Shown: positions 6,975 through 14,998 of the stretch, piece after piece
Layout of the letters: every line of letters starts with the position of its first letter
How positions within the stretch are numbered: the first letter of the stretch is position 1
DNA from: Magnetominusculus dajiuhuensis
Lineage (GTDB): Bacteria > Nitrospirota > Thermodesulfovibrionia > Thermodesulfovibrionales > Magnetobacteriaceae
Assembly: GCF_046044395.1 (NCBI RefSeq)
Contig: NZ_JBJUSG010000092.1
Coordinates: 1 to 15,036 of the forward strand
Direction of reading: 5' to 3'
Length of the DNA: 15,036 nucleotides
Program-made: the position numbers and the translations under genes
Notes under the pieces: model-generated
The model's database searches: none
The model's input: only the letters and a program-made list of their open reading frames with translations
Told to the model about the DNA's origin: nothing

Positions 6975-9938
6975 ATGATTTTATCACACAAAGACATAGG
7001 TACAGCCGTACCGGCTAAGATAATGCCGCCTCGCCTGCGTATGGCGCTGCGGCGAAGACGGTGTTTTCGTGTCATTGATACCGCCTTGTCGAGACCTATC
7101 GTCTGGGTGACTGCCCCGGCCGGGGCTGGAAAGACCACGTTAATTGCCGATTATGTTGATACCATGAAAATCCCCGCGCTGTGGTATCGCCTCGATGAAC
7201 GGGATACGGACATTAAATTATTTTTCTCATACATGCAGGAGGCCCTCAGAATACATATCAATGACAGTGGGATTGTCCTGCCTGACCTTGTATCAGAGGA
7301 ATCTGGCCATATTGATACCTTCCCAATGCTGTTCTTTGACCAGTTGTTTGGACATCTGGCACCCCCGTGTGTGCTGGTCTTTGATGACTATCAGAATATA
7401 CCGGAGAACTCTGTCCTTCACAAGGTCTTTATCAAAGGGTTATCTCAATTACCTGAGGGGATTTACGTCATCTTTATAGGCAGGGATGACCCACCACCAC
7501 CGTTTGTCCATTTTCTTGCAAAGATGACTATGAACACCATTGGTTATGGCGACATAAGGTTCGATTTGAGAGAAACGACAGACTTGGTAAAAAGCGGCCA
7601 TTATCATACTGTACCGGATGGCGCAATTGACAGGTTATACAATGAGACCGGCGGCTGGGTGACGGGGTTGATATTGGCTCTGTCTCAGGTTGACAGGACA
7701 GAAAATCCCGCCGCTAATTCCTATATATCTAAGGAGACGCTGTCTGAATATTTCATGATGGAGATATTCGATACCCAACCGGATGATATTAAGGAATTCC
7801 TGTTAAAAACCTCGTGGCTGCCTGAGTTCACTGTTGAAATGGCGGCAAAGATTGCACCACAATCAGCAGGCATATTGGTCAATAAATACAAAGGCTTCTT
7901 TATTACAAAAAACTACGGCAACGGTGTGTTTACCTACTGGGGTATGTTCAGGGATTTTCTGTTAAATCAATCAGAAGTCTTCTATGGGGAGCGCTTAGGC
8001 GGGATAGCATTACAGGCGGCGGATATTTTAGAGGCGCACGGCTATGTCGGCGAGGGCATGGCACTGATTGTTAAATTCAGGAAATGGGAAAGGTTCGACA
8101 ACATAATCGCCCATCATGTGCGGGATATTACCGATGAGGGACATCACGCCATTGTAGATAATTGCATGTTCAGCATACCAGATGAGATAATACAGAATGA
8201 CCCATGGATGCTGTTTTTGCAGGGGTTAAAAGAGATATATTGGTATCCCAAAGGCGCGCGCCAGATATTTGAACGCTCATATAACATGTTCAAACAATCC
8301 AGATGTTCTGACGGCCAGCTATTAGCTCTAAGCGGCGTAATAAAGGCCATTGTGATTGAAGGCAGAGATGCCCATCCCCTTGACGGCTGGATTGAAGAGT
8401 TCGAGGGGACGCTATTTGAAGAGTATAATCATATAAAATCCCTGAAGATCAGAGAAGGTGTGGTGTCGGGCATTTCGGCGGCCCTGATATTGCGCCAGCC
8501 GGGGCATATAGGCATGGATTATTGGTTAGAGGAAGCCGATAAAATTGTACTTTATTCTAAAGATATTGAGGCAAGGGTTTTCGTTGGCTGCAACATCATA
8601 ATGTATTATCTATGGTCAGGTATGACATTTAAGGCAGGGGTTATTGTGGATGTACTATCGCTTCCAGTAAGGGAATTAAAGACATTGCCGGTGCTGCGGT
8701 TAATGTATCTAAGGGCTGAGGCCTTGTACTTCTACTATAAATTCTCTCCTGACAATGTGTTTAAGGCCGTTGATGAAGGACTACTGCTTGGGAGTCAGGC
8801 AGGCATACATGTAATGGATTCGGAATTATCAGGAATATCCATTTATTGTTGGCTTGCTGAGGGTAATGATAAGGCCGTCGAAGAGAAACTGCAACAAATA
8901 TCGGCCTGCATGGCAGATGGCCAAAGTTACTCGCCATTATATTATCAATTATTATCCTTAGTCGAACTATCTAAAAACGAATTTCCCACGGCAATAGAGT
9001 ACGCCAGAAAAAGTATGGCAATGGCGCGGGAGTACGGCTGCCATTTTATGATGGGTATTAATAAATATTTCATGGCATATGTATTGGTTGAATCAGGACA
9101 ATATGATGAGGCCATGCATCAATTAAAAGATATTGAGGGGATTAGCGCTATCACAAAAAGTGAGCTGCTTATGTATCATATTTCTTCGATTAGGGCACTG
9201 GCCGCCCTGAAAACTAATGATGAAAAACAATTTGAAAATCAGGTTAATAAAGCAGCCCTCTTCGCAAATCAATCAGGGATGAGGACATTGCTGCCTTTGC
9301 AGAGGTCTGTCGCCAAGGTCTGTAAAGCCGCGATTGACAGGGGGATACAAGTGGAGTATGCCAGAGAGTTAATCCGGCTTCATAAAATAACATCAGATGA
9401 CCATACGATGGAACATTTCCCATGGGCCATAAAATTGTATACACTTGGGCGGTTTGGAATATCTGTGGATGGTAAAGACATAAAGTTTCAGGGTAAATCT
9501 CAGAAGGTACCATTGCTGCTTTTGAAGACAATTGTATCGGCTGGCAAAGACTATATTGATACCGGGCAAATTACCGACAATATGTGGGCTGAGTCAGACG
9601 GTGATTCGGCACACAAGACATTTAATATCAACATGTATAGATTACGTAAATTGTTGGGAAATAAAGAAACTATTATGTACTTTGACGGGCATTTATGCCT
9701 CAATCCAGAACTTTGCTGGGTAGATATATGGGCATTTGATGACATTATTGAGAAGATGGATATAATCAAGAGATTGGGCAATAAATCTTCTGATGAAGAA
9801 ATGATGCGCCTGTTTGTTAAGATGGCTTCTCTTTATAAGGGTGATTTTATGCCGCATGATGGCAACACATGGATAGTTCGGACGCGTGAGAGATTAATGT
9901 GGAGATTTATTAACTGTTGTTTGCAGGTTGGAGATTGA
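6975..9938 (+). CDS. MalT/LuxR-like STAND ATPase with SARP-type winged-helix output, cut short by TGA inside its BTAD domain
   Basis: The 987-residue product starts with a STAND-type NTPase domain: Walker A APAGAGKTT (about 47-55) and Walker B-like LVFDD (about 134-138). After a winged-helix-like region come long helical TPR-like repeats (about 350-790), as in MalT-type regulators. The C-terminus begins WAIKLYTLGRFGISVDGK, a typical start of an OmpR/SARP winged helix (about 817-905), with NINMYRLRKLLG as its recognition region. VDIWAFDDIIEKM then enters a BTAD domain. The frame stops at TGA 9936-9938, in the loop after the BTAD helix ending CLQVGD, and the rest of the domain continues in the same frame. 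The predicted product is a cytoplasmic ligand-triggered transcription regulator. It is more AT-rich than the kinase operon. Whether the truncated form is active is unknown; the DNA-binding part is intact. Confidence 0.85.
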   Translation: MILSHKDIGTAVPAKIMPPRLRMALRRRRCFRVIDTALSRPIVWVTAPAGAGKTTLIADYVDTMKIPALWYRLDERDTDIKLFFSYMQEALRIHINDSGIVLPDLVSEESGHIDTFPMLFFDQLFGHLAPPCVLVFDDYQNIPENSVLHKVFIKGLSQLPEGIYVIFIGRDDPPPPFVHFLAKMTMNTIGYGDIRFDLRETTDLVKSGHYHTVPDGAIDRLYNETGGWVTGLILALSQVDRTENPAANSYISKETLSEYFMMEIFDTQPDDIKEFLLKTSWLPEFTVEMAAKIAPQSAGILVNKYKGFFITKNYGNGVFTYWGMFRDFLLNQSEVFYGERLGGIALQAADILEAHGYVGEGMALIVKFRKWERFDNIIAHHVRDITDEGHHAIVDNCMFSIPDEIIQNDPWMLFLQGLKEIYWYPKGARQIFERSYNMFKQSRCSDGQLLALSGVIKAIVIEGRDAHPLDGWIEEFEGTLFEEYNHIKSLKIREGVVSGISAALILRQPGHIGMDYWLEEADKIVLYSKDIEARVFVGCNIIMYYLWSGMTFKAGVIVDVLSLPVRELKTLPVLRLMYLRAEALYFYYKFSPDNVFKAVDEGLLLGSQAGIHVMDSELSGISIYCWLAEGNDKAVEEKLQQISACMADGQSYSPLYYQLLSLVELSKNEFPTAIEYARKSMAMAREYGCHFMMGINKYFMAYVLVESGQYDEAMHQLKDIEGISAITKSELLMYHISSIRALAALKTNDEKQFENQVNKAALFANQSGMRTLLPLQRSVAKVCKAAIDRGIQVEYARELIRLHKITSDDHTMEHFPWAIKLYTLGRFGISVDGKDIKFQGKSQKVPLLLLKTIVSAGKDYIDTGQITDNMWAESDGDSAHKTFNINMYRLRKLLGNKETIMYFDGHLCLNPELCWVDIWAFDDIIEKMDIIKRLGNKSSDEEMMRLFVKMASLYKGDFMPHDGNTWIVRTRERLMWRFINCCLQVGD

Positions 9939-10169
9939 TTTGAAAAATTGGAGAGATGGGAATACGCCATAGAATGTTGCAGAAGCGCCTTAGCAATATG
10001 CACTAAAGAAGAGGTATTCTATCAAAGGCTTATGATTTACAATCAGTGCTTAGGACGAAAATCTGACGCTATATCTGTGTACCATATGTGCAGAGGCATA
10101 CTATCGGCAAACGGCATAAACCCTTCGCAGGGGACACAGGCAATCTACGACTCAATAATAAAGGATTAA
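9939..10169 (+). pseudogene. In-frame remainder of the BTAD domain, downstream of the TGA
   Basis: These 76 codons follow the TGA in the same frame and complete the BTAD helices. FEKLERWEYAIECCRSAL matches the usual 'GRYEEALELYRRAL' pattern, and a later segment GINPSQGTQAIYDSI matches the usual 'GVEPSPETRALYEEL' end of the domain. It has no ATG near its beginning and no ribosome binding site; the first possible start is a TTG at 9948. It is therefore best read as the separated end of the upstream gene rather than a gene of its own. If the stop is read through or is a sequencing error, the whole protein would have 1064 residues from the 6975 start. It ends with TAA just before the terminator hairpin. 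Confidence 0.8.
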
Positions 10170-10173
10170 CGAC

Positions 10174-10194
10174 GAAGGGGGGTAACCCCCCTTC
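10174..10194. terminator. Strong hairpin between converging genes, probable bidirectional terminator
   Basis: GAAGGGGGG, loop TAA, CCCCCCTTC: a perfect nine-pair stem with a three-base loop. It begins five bases after the stop of the plus-strand regulator and 28 bases beyond the stop of the minus-strand sensor kinase. The flanking U runs are weak on both sides (ATTTTC on plus, CCTTTATTATT on minus), so efficiency cannot be judged. The position between converging genes supports a shared terminator. Confidence 0.7.
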
Positions 10195-10221
10195 ACCCGT
10201 ATTTTCGCGGCGGTAACACTG

Positions 10222-11733
10222 CTAATTGGCCGGGATGTAAATATTTACTGCGGTGCCACGGCCCTCTTTCGATTCTGCTTCAATGTGTCCGCCGTGGTTT
10301 TTTATTATAGAAAACGCAACCGCGAGACCAAGCCCGTAGTGCTTATATTTAGTGGTAAAAAACGGGGTAAATATCTTCTCTATATTGTCGGGTGAGATTC
10401 CAATTCCCTTATCAGATATTGAAATCAGGGCGTATTGTCCATCTTTTAAATGTGTGTGGTTAGAGATGTCTATATTTGTGGCCTTGATTGTTATTGTGCC
10501 GTCGGTCGGGGATGCCTCCATTGCGTTGGTTAAGACATATCCAAGGATACGGCTTATCTGCCATTTATCAAATCTGCACTGTCTGAGGTTGTCATCAATT
10601 AACATATTGAGTTTAATAGGGGAGTTTACCGTCACTAATGGCAGCGCCTGTTTCAGAACAAGGGCAAGCGACTGGACTTCAATAAAGGTAGTTGAGTTTT
10701 TTGAAAAGTCTGCGAGCTTTTTTGAGAGTTCCCTTGCGTATTCAAGTGTGTCTCTAAGGGCGTCAAGCTCTTCGTATGCCTTATGCCCCGGTGACAGGTA
10801 ATTCCTTGCCACGAATATTTTTGACGTGAAGGTATTTATCAGGTAGATAAAATCACGAGATATATCCGTTGCAAGGCACCCTATTGCCTCCATTTTATGC
10901 ATATGAACGAGTTGATTTTCGAGCCGGTTTTTGTCTTCCTGTCTTTTTTGCAGTTCGTCTATCATACCATTAAAAGACTCGGCCAACTGCCCAAACTCAT
11001 CGGTGTGTAAGACGGGAATTTTTTTTGGGAAATCGGAATATTCGATGTGTCTTACGCTATCTGTCAGCTCCCTGACCGGCTGTAAAATACGCCTTATAAA
11101 GACATATACTGTGGCTAATCCCGCAAATAGAAAAAACAATGACGCCAAAATACTTTTATATGTGAGGACTTTTATGTCATGTTTTAAGGACTTCATGGAA
11201 AGCACTACTCGTACATAGCCTACCAACCGGCCTGGTTTTGCCTGTTGAATATTGTCAAAATAATATGGGGTTGACGTATATCCGGTATATGCCGTCACCG
11301 GCGACCAAAATTCAATGGTATTGTCATTCTCAGTATGTAACGGCATCAGACTTTTCCTCATCTGTGCAATTAATTGTTCGGGGTTATCTACAGTTATTAC
11401 ATTTCTGGCATTGCTGAACTCTCTTGTTTGTTCAGTGATAAGTTTACCCGAGACATTGAACACGGAGGCGGAGACGGCCTCTGTGTCTTTTAAAACAGTA
11501 TCAACAGAAGGTATTATTAAATCCTTATTCTCGGCAAATATCCCAACCCTCGAATTTGAGGCAAGAAGCTCTGTAATGAGAGTTCCCTTAACTATCAGCC
11601 CATGCCTCAGAGACTGCCTTTCATTTAAAATGAAGCATGTGGTGAGGACAACTGAAAAGATAACTATAAACAACGCGGCTGTCGCAAAAACCCTTGCGCT
11701 GAAACTACTGCGGTATATGCTCAATATCTTCAT
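10222..11733 (-). CDS. Membrane sensor histidine kinase homologue lacking the phosphoacceptor histidine
   Basis: A 503-residue protein. Membrane helix 1 (about 15-36), an extracytoplasmic sensor region (37-192) resembling CHASE8-type sensors, membrane helix 2 (193-214) and a HAMP linker (215-265) precede the kinase core. The dimerisation region begins HMHKMEAIGCLATDISRDF, where related kinases read 'KMEAIGRLAGGIAHDF'. The expected His is Arg293 (codon CGT at 10857-10855, one base from CAT/CAC). The following Asn pair (DFNN) is also lost. The ATP-binding domain (about 385-503) looks intact: N box NAMEAS (403-408), DKGIGI (441-446), FFTTK (458-462) and GLGL (467-470). The ATG overlaps the stop of the binding-protein gene (ATGA), so the two are translationally coupled and the ligand sensed is probably delivered by that protein. 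No response regulator is in the window. It ends with TAG. Confidence 0.92.
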   Translation of the reverse strand: MKILSIYRSSFSARVFATAALFIVIFSVVLTTCFILNERQSLRHGLIVKGTLITELLASNSRVGIFAENKDLIIPSVDTVLKDTEAVSASVFNVSGKLITEQTREFSNARNVITVDNPEQLIAQMRKSLMPLHTENDNTIEFWSPVTAYTGYTSTPYYFDNIQQAKPGRLVGYVRVVLSMKSLKHDIKVLTYKSILASLFFLFAGLATVYVFIRRILQPVRELTDSVRHIEYSDFPKKIPVLHTDEFGQLAESFNGMIDELQKRQEDKNRLENQLVHMHKMEAIGCLATDISRDFIYLINTFTSKIFVARNYLSPGHKAYEELDALRDTLEYARELSKKLADFSKNSTTFIEVQSLALVLKQALPLVTVNSPIKLNMLIDDNLRQCRFDKWQISRILGYVLTNAMEASPTDGTITIKATNIDISNHTHLKDGQYALISISDKGIGISPDNIEKIFTPFFTTKYKHYGLGLAVAFSIIKNHGGHIEAESKEGRGTAVNIYIPAN

Positions 11734-12680
11734 TCATATACATCCATCGCAATTTTAGCAAAACCACTATTCTTAAACCTTTCGTTAACTGCAATCGCCA
11801 TCTTAAGGGCTGTTATCTGATTAATGGATACCCTTGCAATGGACGCCTCGTATATCTGCTTTTTGATGTGCCCAGACCCTGATGTTATAATATCCCCGGC
11901 CTGTCTGCCTATTTCATAAGGGTCAATGTTTAATGACATCACAGCGCCAAGGGCAACATGCCTGTCCGTAAATGTAATCACCGGTATATTTGATTCTATT
12001 GAGTATAACATGATAAATTCGGTATTTTCCGGGGTCACCACCGTCACGTCCGGTAGTATCCACAACGCGTCAATTTTATCCCTTATTGATTGCAACACAG
12101 AGGGCACCTCTTTGGGTGATTGCACCTTCTTCTCCACCAAAACAACCCCCCGCCTTTTTGCCGATTGAGCCGCATCTTTCATAAAGACATCCTTGTTGGC
12201 CGGATTATAAATAACCCCAAGCCGCTTTACCCAGGGAAATACATCCACAAATGAGGCTATTTGCCTGGCCGCCGGTATCTCCATACTTACGCCAAACACA
12301 TTGTCATGCCCCTGAATAATTGCGGAGGGATTCAGCACCATCATATACAGCACAGGTATGTCCCTAAACGCCAACGCCGTAGTCAGCGCCTCCTGCCCAA
12401 CCGCGACAACCATGCCGGGTCTCGATCTTTTTATCTCTTCAATACTAAATCCATTGCTGTCTAACGGTATTACCCTCTTAATGTTACAGTTACAGGAGGA
12501 TTCAAATCCCTTTATGGCGTCTTCATACGGTTTAATCGCGCTACTTTCTATAACTGCCACATCAAGCGCACTGGCTGTGGGCACATATATTATAAACAGC
12601 ATCAGATACACAGCCACCAGGATTAAAAAGTGCCCCATAGCTGAATACCCCGCAAAATATTTAACTATTCCGGCTCTCAT
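11730..12680 (-). CDS. Periplasmic substrate-binding protein of the ABC_sub_bind type, coupled to the sensor kinase
   Basis: A 316-residue protein. A signal sequence (hydrophobic about 17-33) ends at TASA (35-38), a good signal peptidase I site before LDV. The mature part shows the two-lobed pattern of ABC_sub_bind proteins (PF04392 type, recognised by eye): AVIESSAIKPYEDAIKGF at the start of lobe 1, then VVAVGQEAL, VFGVSMEIP, LGVIYNP (154-160) at the lobe switch, DALWILPD (204-211), PVITFTD (233-239) and IDPYEIGRQAGD (252-263). The ligand cannot be predicted. No permease or ATPase genes are nearby, and the gene overlaps the sensor kinase by four bases. A role as a sensing partner rather than an importer is therefore likely, by inference. 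The ATG is preceded by GGTGG at a loose spacing. The gene is divergent from the TonB receptor. Confidence 0.88.
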   Translation of the reverse strand: MRAGIVKYFAGYSAMGHFLILVAVYLMLFIIYVPTASALDVAVIESSAIKPYEDAIKGFESSCNCNIKRVIPLDSNGFSIEEIKRSRPGMVVAVGQEALTTALAFRDIPVLYMMVLNPSAIIQGHDNVFGVSMEIPAARQIASFVDVFPWVKRLGVIYNPANKDVFMKDAAQSAKRRGVVLVEKKVQSPKEVPSVLQSIRDKIDALWILPDVTVVTPENTEFIMLYSIESNIPVITFTDRHVALGAVMSLNIDPYEIGRQAGDIITSGSGHIKKQIYEASIARVSINQITALKMAIAVNERFKNSGFAKIAMDVYE

Positions 12681-12729
12681 ATTTATTCATTCATCCACCT
12701 TGCTTTTACTTATAATTTTCGTGTTTAAT

Positions 12730-12743
12730 AACGCCATAGCGTT
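12730..12743. promoter_or_regulatory. Short palindrome in the divergent promoter region, possible operator
   Basis: AACGC CATA GCGTT is a perfect five-base inverted repeat with a four-base centre, 50 bases upstream of the binding-protein start. It could be a regulator site or a chance palindrome; nothing else supports it. Confidence 0.25.
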
Positions 12744-12770
12744 GAAATCTGAACACCGTACGCTAGGGAT

Positions 12771-12776
12771 ATTATA
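12771..12776 (-). promoter_or_regulatory. Possible -10 box for the binding-protein / sensor-kinase operon
   Basis: A perfect TATAAT on the minus strand, about 90 bases before the binding-protein ATG. No good -35 box lies at 17-18 bases (ATCTTA or TATCTT), so this is a weak candidate, or one needing an activator. Confidence 0.3.
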
Positions 12777-12851
12777 ACAAATGAAACTAATAATAAGATA
12801 TAGGGACGGGGCAATCGCATTTGAAAAATAAAGCAGAAGATCCCTGTGCAA

Positions 12852-12887
12852 TCATTCCGGCTTTGTCCCTTTCCGTCATTCCGGCTT
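12852..12887. repeat. Two partial copies of the TCATTCCGGCTT repeat
   Basis: The 12-mer TCATTCCGGCTT occurs at 12852-12863 and again at 12876-12887, immediately before a full inverted-repeat element. These look like partial or degraded copies of the same interspersed repeat. Confidence 0.75.
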
Positions 12888-12890
12888 CAT

Positions 12891-12996
12891 TTTGTCATTC
12901 CGGCTTGTCCGGAATCTTCCCTTCAGTGGGAGTTTCATAATGATTGTGCATATTCCGAGGCATAAGGACAGATTCCAGACAAGCCGGAATGACAAA
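12891..12996. mobile_element. Small inverted-repeat element (REP/MITE-like), 106 bp
   Basis: Arms of 27 bp at 12891-12917 and 12970-12996 are inverted copies with one mismatch (26 of 27), around a 52-bp centre. Each arm carries TCATTCCGGCTT or its complement. The left arm is itself partly palindromic (ATTCCGG ... CCGGAAT). Similar GTCATTCCGG repeats are common dispersed elements in many bacterial genomes. It has no coding capacity and lies across the 5' end of the receptor gene. Its class (REP pair or MITE) is inferred from shape only. Confidence 0.7.
12928..12932 (+). promoter_or_regulatory. Candidate ribosome binding site for the receptor, inside the repeat element
   Basis: GGGAG lies seven bases before ATG 12940, which is in frame with the receptor. 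Both sit in the centre of the inverted-repeat element. A competing and stronger GGAGG at 13003-13007 lies nine bases before ATG 13017, but that ATG is in another frame. Confidence 0.45.
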
Positions 12997-14886
12997 AATA
13001 ATGGAGGCAATTCCCAATGCGTTTGCCTTGGAGACAGGGCGCTATATTTTCTCGCCGCCGTGTTGGTTTTCTATCCCACAGTCTTATATGCCCTTGCGGA
13101 GTCTGAGGAATCGGCGCTTTCCATGTATTTTGGGAAGGATGATATGGCGGTAACCCAGACAAGATACCTTAAGCCGGTATCGCAGTCGGCGGAGAACATC
13201 GTCGTAATAACCGCCGATGAAATCAAAACTATCAACGCCCATACCCTTCAGGACTTACTCAAATATATAACCGGAACATTTATTGAGGTAAAACCCGGCG
13301 GCGCCGGTGGGCTATTTCGCATTCAAGGCTCCGAGCCTCAACAAACCAGGGTGCTCATAGACGGTGTCACATTAAATGATTTGTCTTTGGAGACAGTAAC
13401 CCCAAACACCATACCCGTCCAAAACATTGAGCGAATAGAGATAATCAAGGGACCTGCCTCCAGCGTGTGGGGCTCTTCTCTTGGAGGGGTTATTAACATA
13501 ATAACAAAGGACGCAGGGGGTACAAAACCGGCGGATGTCACAGTGTACTCATCTTACGGCGCTTACAACTCATGGGATGACAGGATAGAGGCGCGGGGGA
13601 CGATAAACAAGTTTGGATATTACGCGGCCGCCGGCAGAACTGCCTCAGAAGGTTACTCAAAAAACCTGCCGGTTGATGAGCAGTGGGTTTATACTAAATT
13701 TAAATTTGACGTAACGAATGATTTTCAGGTCGGCTTGATTGCCAACTATTCAGAAGACAGGGGACAGCCCGTACAACCCACCCTTGACAGCGACAGCCAC
13801 AGGCAATATTTCGTCTTAAACGCCGATTACCACATAAGCAGCGAGGCGTCAATTAAGGCCTCTCTTCGTTCAATGCGCTTTTACAACACTGTTGTTGCAA
13901 ACAAAGACAATTCCACCCCAAACTCAAATCTTGACAAAGACATCGGTGGCAGCATAGTCTTCAACTGGAATAACACTGTTCACAGCATCGTGGCAGGCGG
14001 CGATTATGACAATATGCAGCTATCCTCCGACCTCATAGAAGGAGGCAGACAGGTTTATACGAAATACGCCGTTTTTATCAACGATACGATTGCCATTGAC
14101 AAGTTTGCGGTTACACCTGGGCTGCGTTATGATTATCTTAACCTCAGCGGGGGTTTCCTTAGCCCAAGCCTTGGGATTACGTATCAGGCCGGCAAGGAGT
14201 CAATCATTAGGCTTATTGTTGCAAGGGGTTTTAACGCGCCAACAGCAAGACAGACGTCCGTCAGTATGCAGGCCGGCCCTATGACGTTTATAGCAAATAA
14301 CGACCTCAAGGTTGAGAAGGTTATGTCGTATCAACTGGGTGCCGAAACGGCGCTGTTAAAATACCTCTGGCTTAAAACCACTCTCTTCAGGCACGATGTT
14401 ACAGGCGCGATAAATCTTACTACCGTCACAGCAAACACTGAACAGGCAACGAACCAAAAGAAAGAGGTAAGACAGGGTTTTGAGGTTGATGTAAGCACTA
14501 TACCGATTTATAATACAACGTTAAGTTCGGGGTTTACCTTTATGTATACGAGAGAAAAAGATACCGTTGCTCTTGCGGAGGACACGCCACGATACTCCAT
14601 AGATGTTGGCGTCGAATATAACGACAAGCGCACCTTTAGGGCGTCTCTCAAGGGACACTATGCAAGGTGGCACATCGTCCAATCTGATTACAACAACAGT
14701 TATACATACTTTGACAACTCCTTCGTTTGGGATACTAACGTCTCAAAGCAGATATATAAGGACAAGTACATAAAGACGGAGTTGTTCCTGAAGGGCAATA
14801 ACCTGTTTAACAACTCACAGTTCCTCTATGCCAACCGCAACTACAATGGGCGATTGATTGAGTTTGGTATCAGGGCGGAGTTTTAG
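12940..14886 (+). CDS. TonB-dependent outer-membrane receptor
   Basis: A 649-residue protein from ATG 12940. After an unusually long 33-residue N-region comes a signal sequence, ALYFLAAVLVFYPTVLYALA (about 34-53). The plug domain (about 75-195) shows SAENIVVITADEI, FRIQGSEPQQTRVLIDGV and the typical RIEIIKGPASSVWGSSLGGV ahead of INIIT. The rest is a beta barrel with alternating aromatic strands, ending in Phe (IRAEF), as usual for outer-membrane assembly. The family imports siderophores, cobalamin or other scarce ligands using TonB energy; the ligand here is unknown. It is divergent from the binding-protein/sensor pair, suggesting a shared ligand. The first 19 or so residues are encoded by the repeat element. 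An alternative is a start at ATG 13017 with a one-base frameshift at the GGG of 13037-13039, which would give a compact signal peptide. Confidence 0.9.
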   Translation: MIVHIPRHKDRFQTSRNDKNNGGNSQCVCLGDRALYFLAAVLVFYPTVLYALAESEESALSMYFGKDDMAVTQTRYLKPVSQSAENIVVITADEIKTINAHTLQDLLKYITGTFIEVKPGGAGGLFRIQGSEPQQTRVLIDGVTLNDLSLETVTPNTIPVQNIERIEIIKGPASSVWGSSLGGVINIITKDAGGTKPADVTVYSSYGAYNSWDDRIEARGTINKFGYYAAAGRTASEGYSKNLPVDEQWVYTKFKFDVTNDFQVGLIANYSEDRGQPVQPTLDSDSHRQYFVLNADYHISSEASIKASLRSMRFYNTVVANKDNSTPNSNLDKDIGGSIVFNWNNTVHSIVAGGDYDNMQLSSDLIEGGRQVYTKYAVFINDTIAIDKFAVTPGLRYDYLNLSGGFLSPSLGITYQAGKESIIRLIVARGFNAPTARQTSVSMQAGPMTFIANNDLKVEKVMSYQLGAETALLKYLWLKTTLFRHDVTGAINLTTVTANTEQATNQKKEVRQGFEVDVSTIPIYNTTLSSGFTFMYTREKDTVALAEDTPRYSIDVGVEYNDKRTFRASLKGHYARWHIVQSDYNNSYTYFDNSFVWDTNVSKQIYKDKYIKTELFLKGNNLFNNSQFLYANRNYNGRLIEFGIRAEF

Positions 14887-14986
14887 CCGCTGGGTTTTAG
14901 CCGCCGCTGAAAATATTTTCGCACTCCGCGACAAAAAATTGTATCCACCCAGCTTGTCTTGCCGCCACCTGTCAGGCGCCCTGCCG

Positions 14987-14998
14987 TCATTCCGGCTT
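14987..14998 (+). repeat. Further copy of the TCATTCCGGCTT repeat downstream of the receptor
   Basis: An exact copy of the same 12-mer found upstream of the receptor, preceded by G as in the full element, so the receptor gene is flanked by the repeat on both sides. The sequence then diverges and ends in 11 C at 15026-15036, which is probably an assembly end. The gap 14887-14986 holds no gene; it includes a 12-base palindrome GAAAATATTTTC but no clear terminator. Confidence 0.7.

Noticed and set aside
9936..9938. Reassigned genetic code with TGA read as Trp
   Set aside because: The other five genes have no internal TGA over thousands of codons and use TGG for Trp, and TGA ends the FHA kinase and the binding protein at tight gene junctions.
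9936..9970. Selenocysteine insertion element after the TGA
   Set aside because: Only a four-pair stem (ATGG/CCAT at 9956-9970) can be drawn downstream; it is too weak for a bacterial SECIS, and no reason for Sec in a BTAD loop is known.
9948..10169. Independent 73-codon gene with a TTG start
   Set aside because: It has no ribosome binding site, and its sequence is the in-frame continuation of the BTAD domain.
10352..11758. Long open frames antisense to the sensor kinase
   Set aside because: The minus strand holds a full sensor kinase with HAMP and ATPase motifs; the antisense frames lack domains and ribosome binding sites.
12852..12906. CRISPR array
   Set aside because: The three 12-mer copies are too short and irregularly spaced, with no spacer structure or cas genes; they fit an interspersed repeat family.
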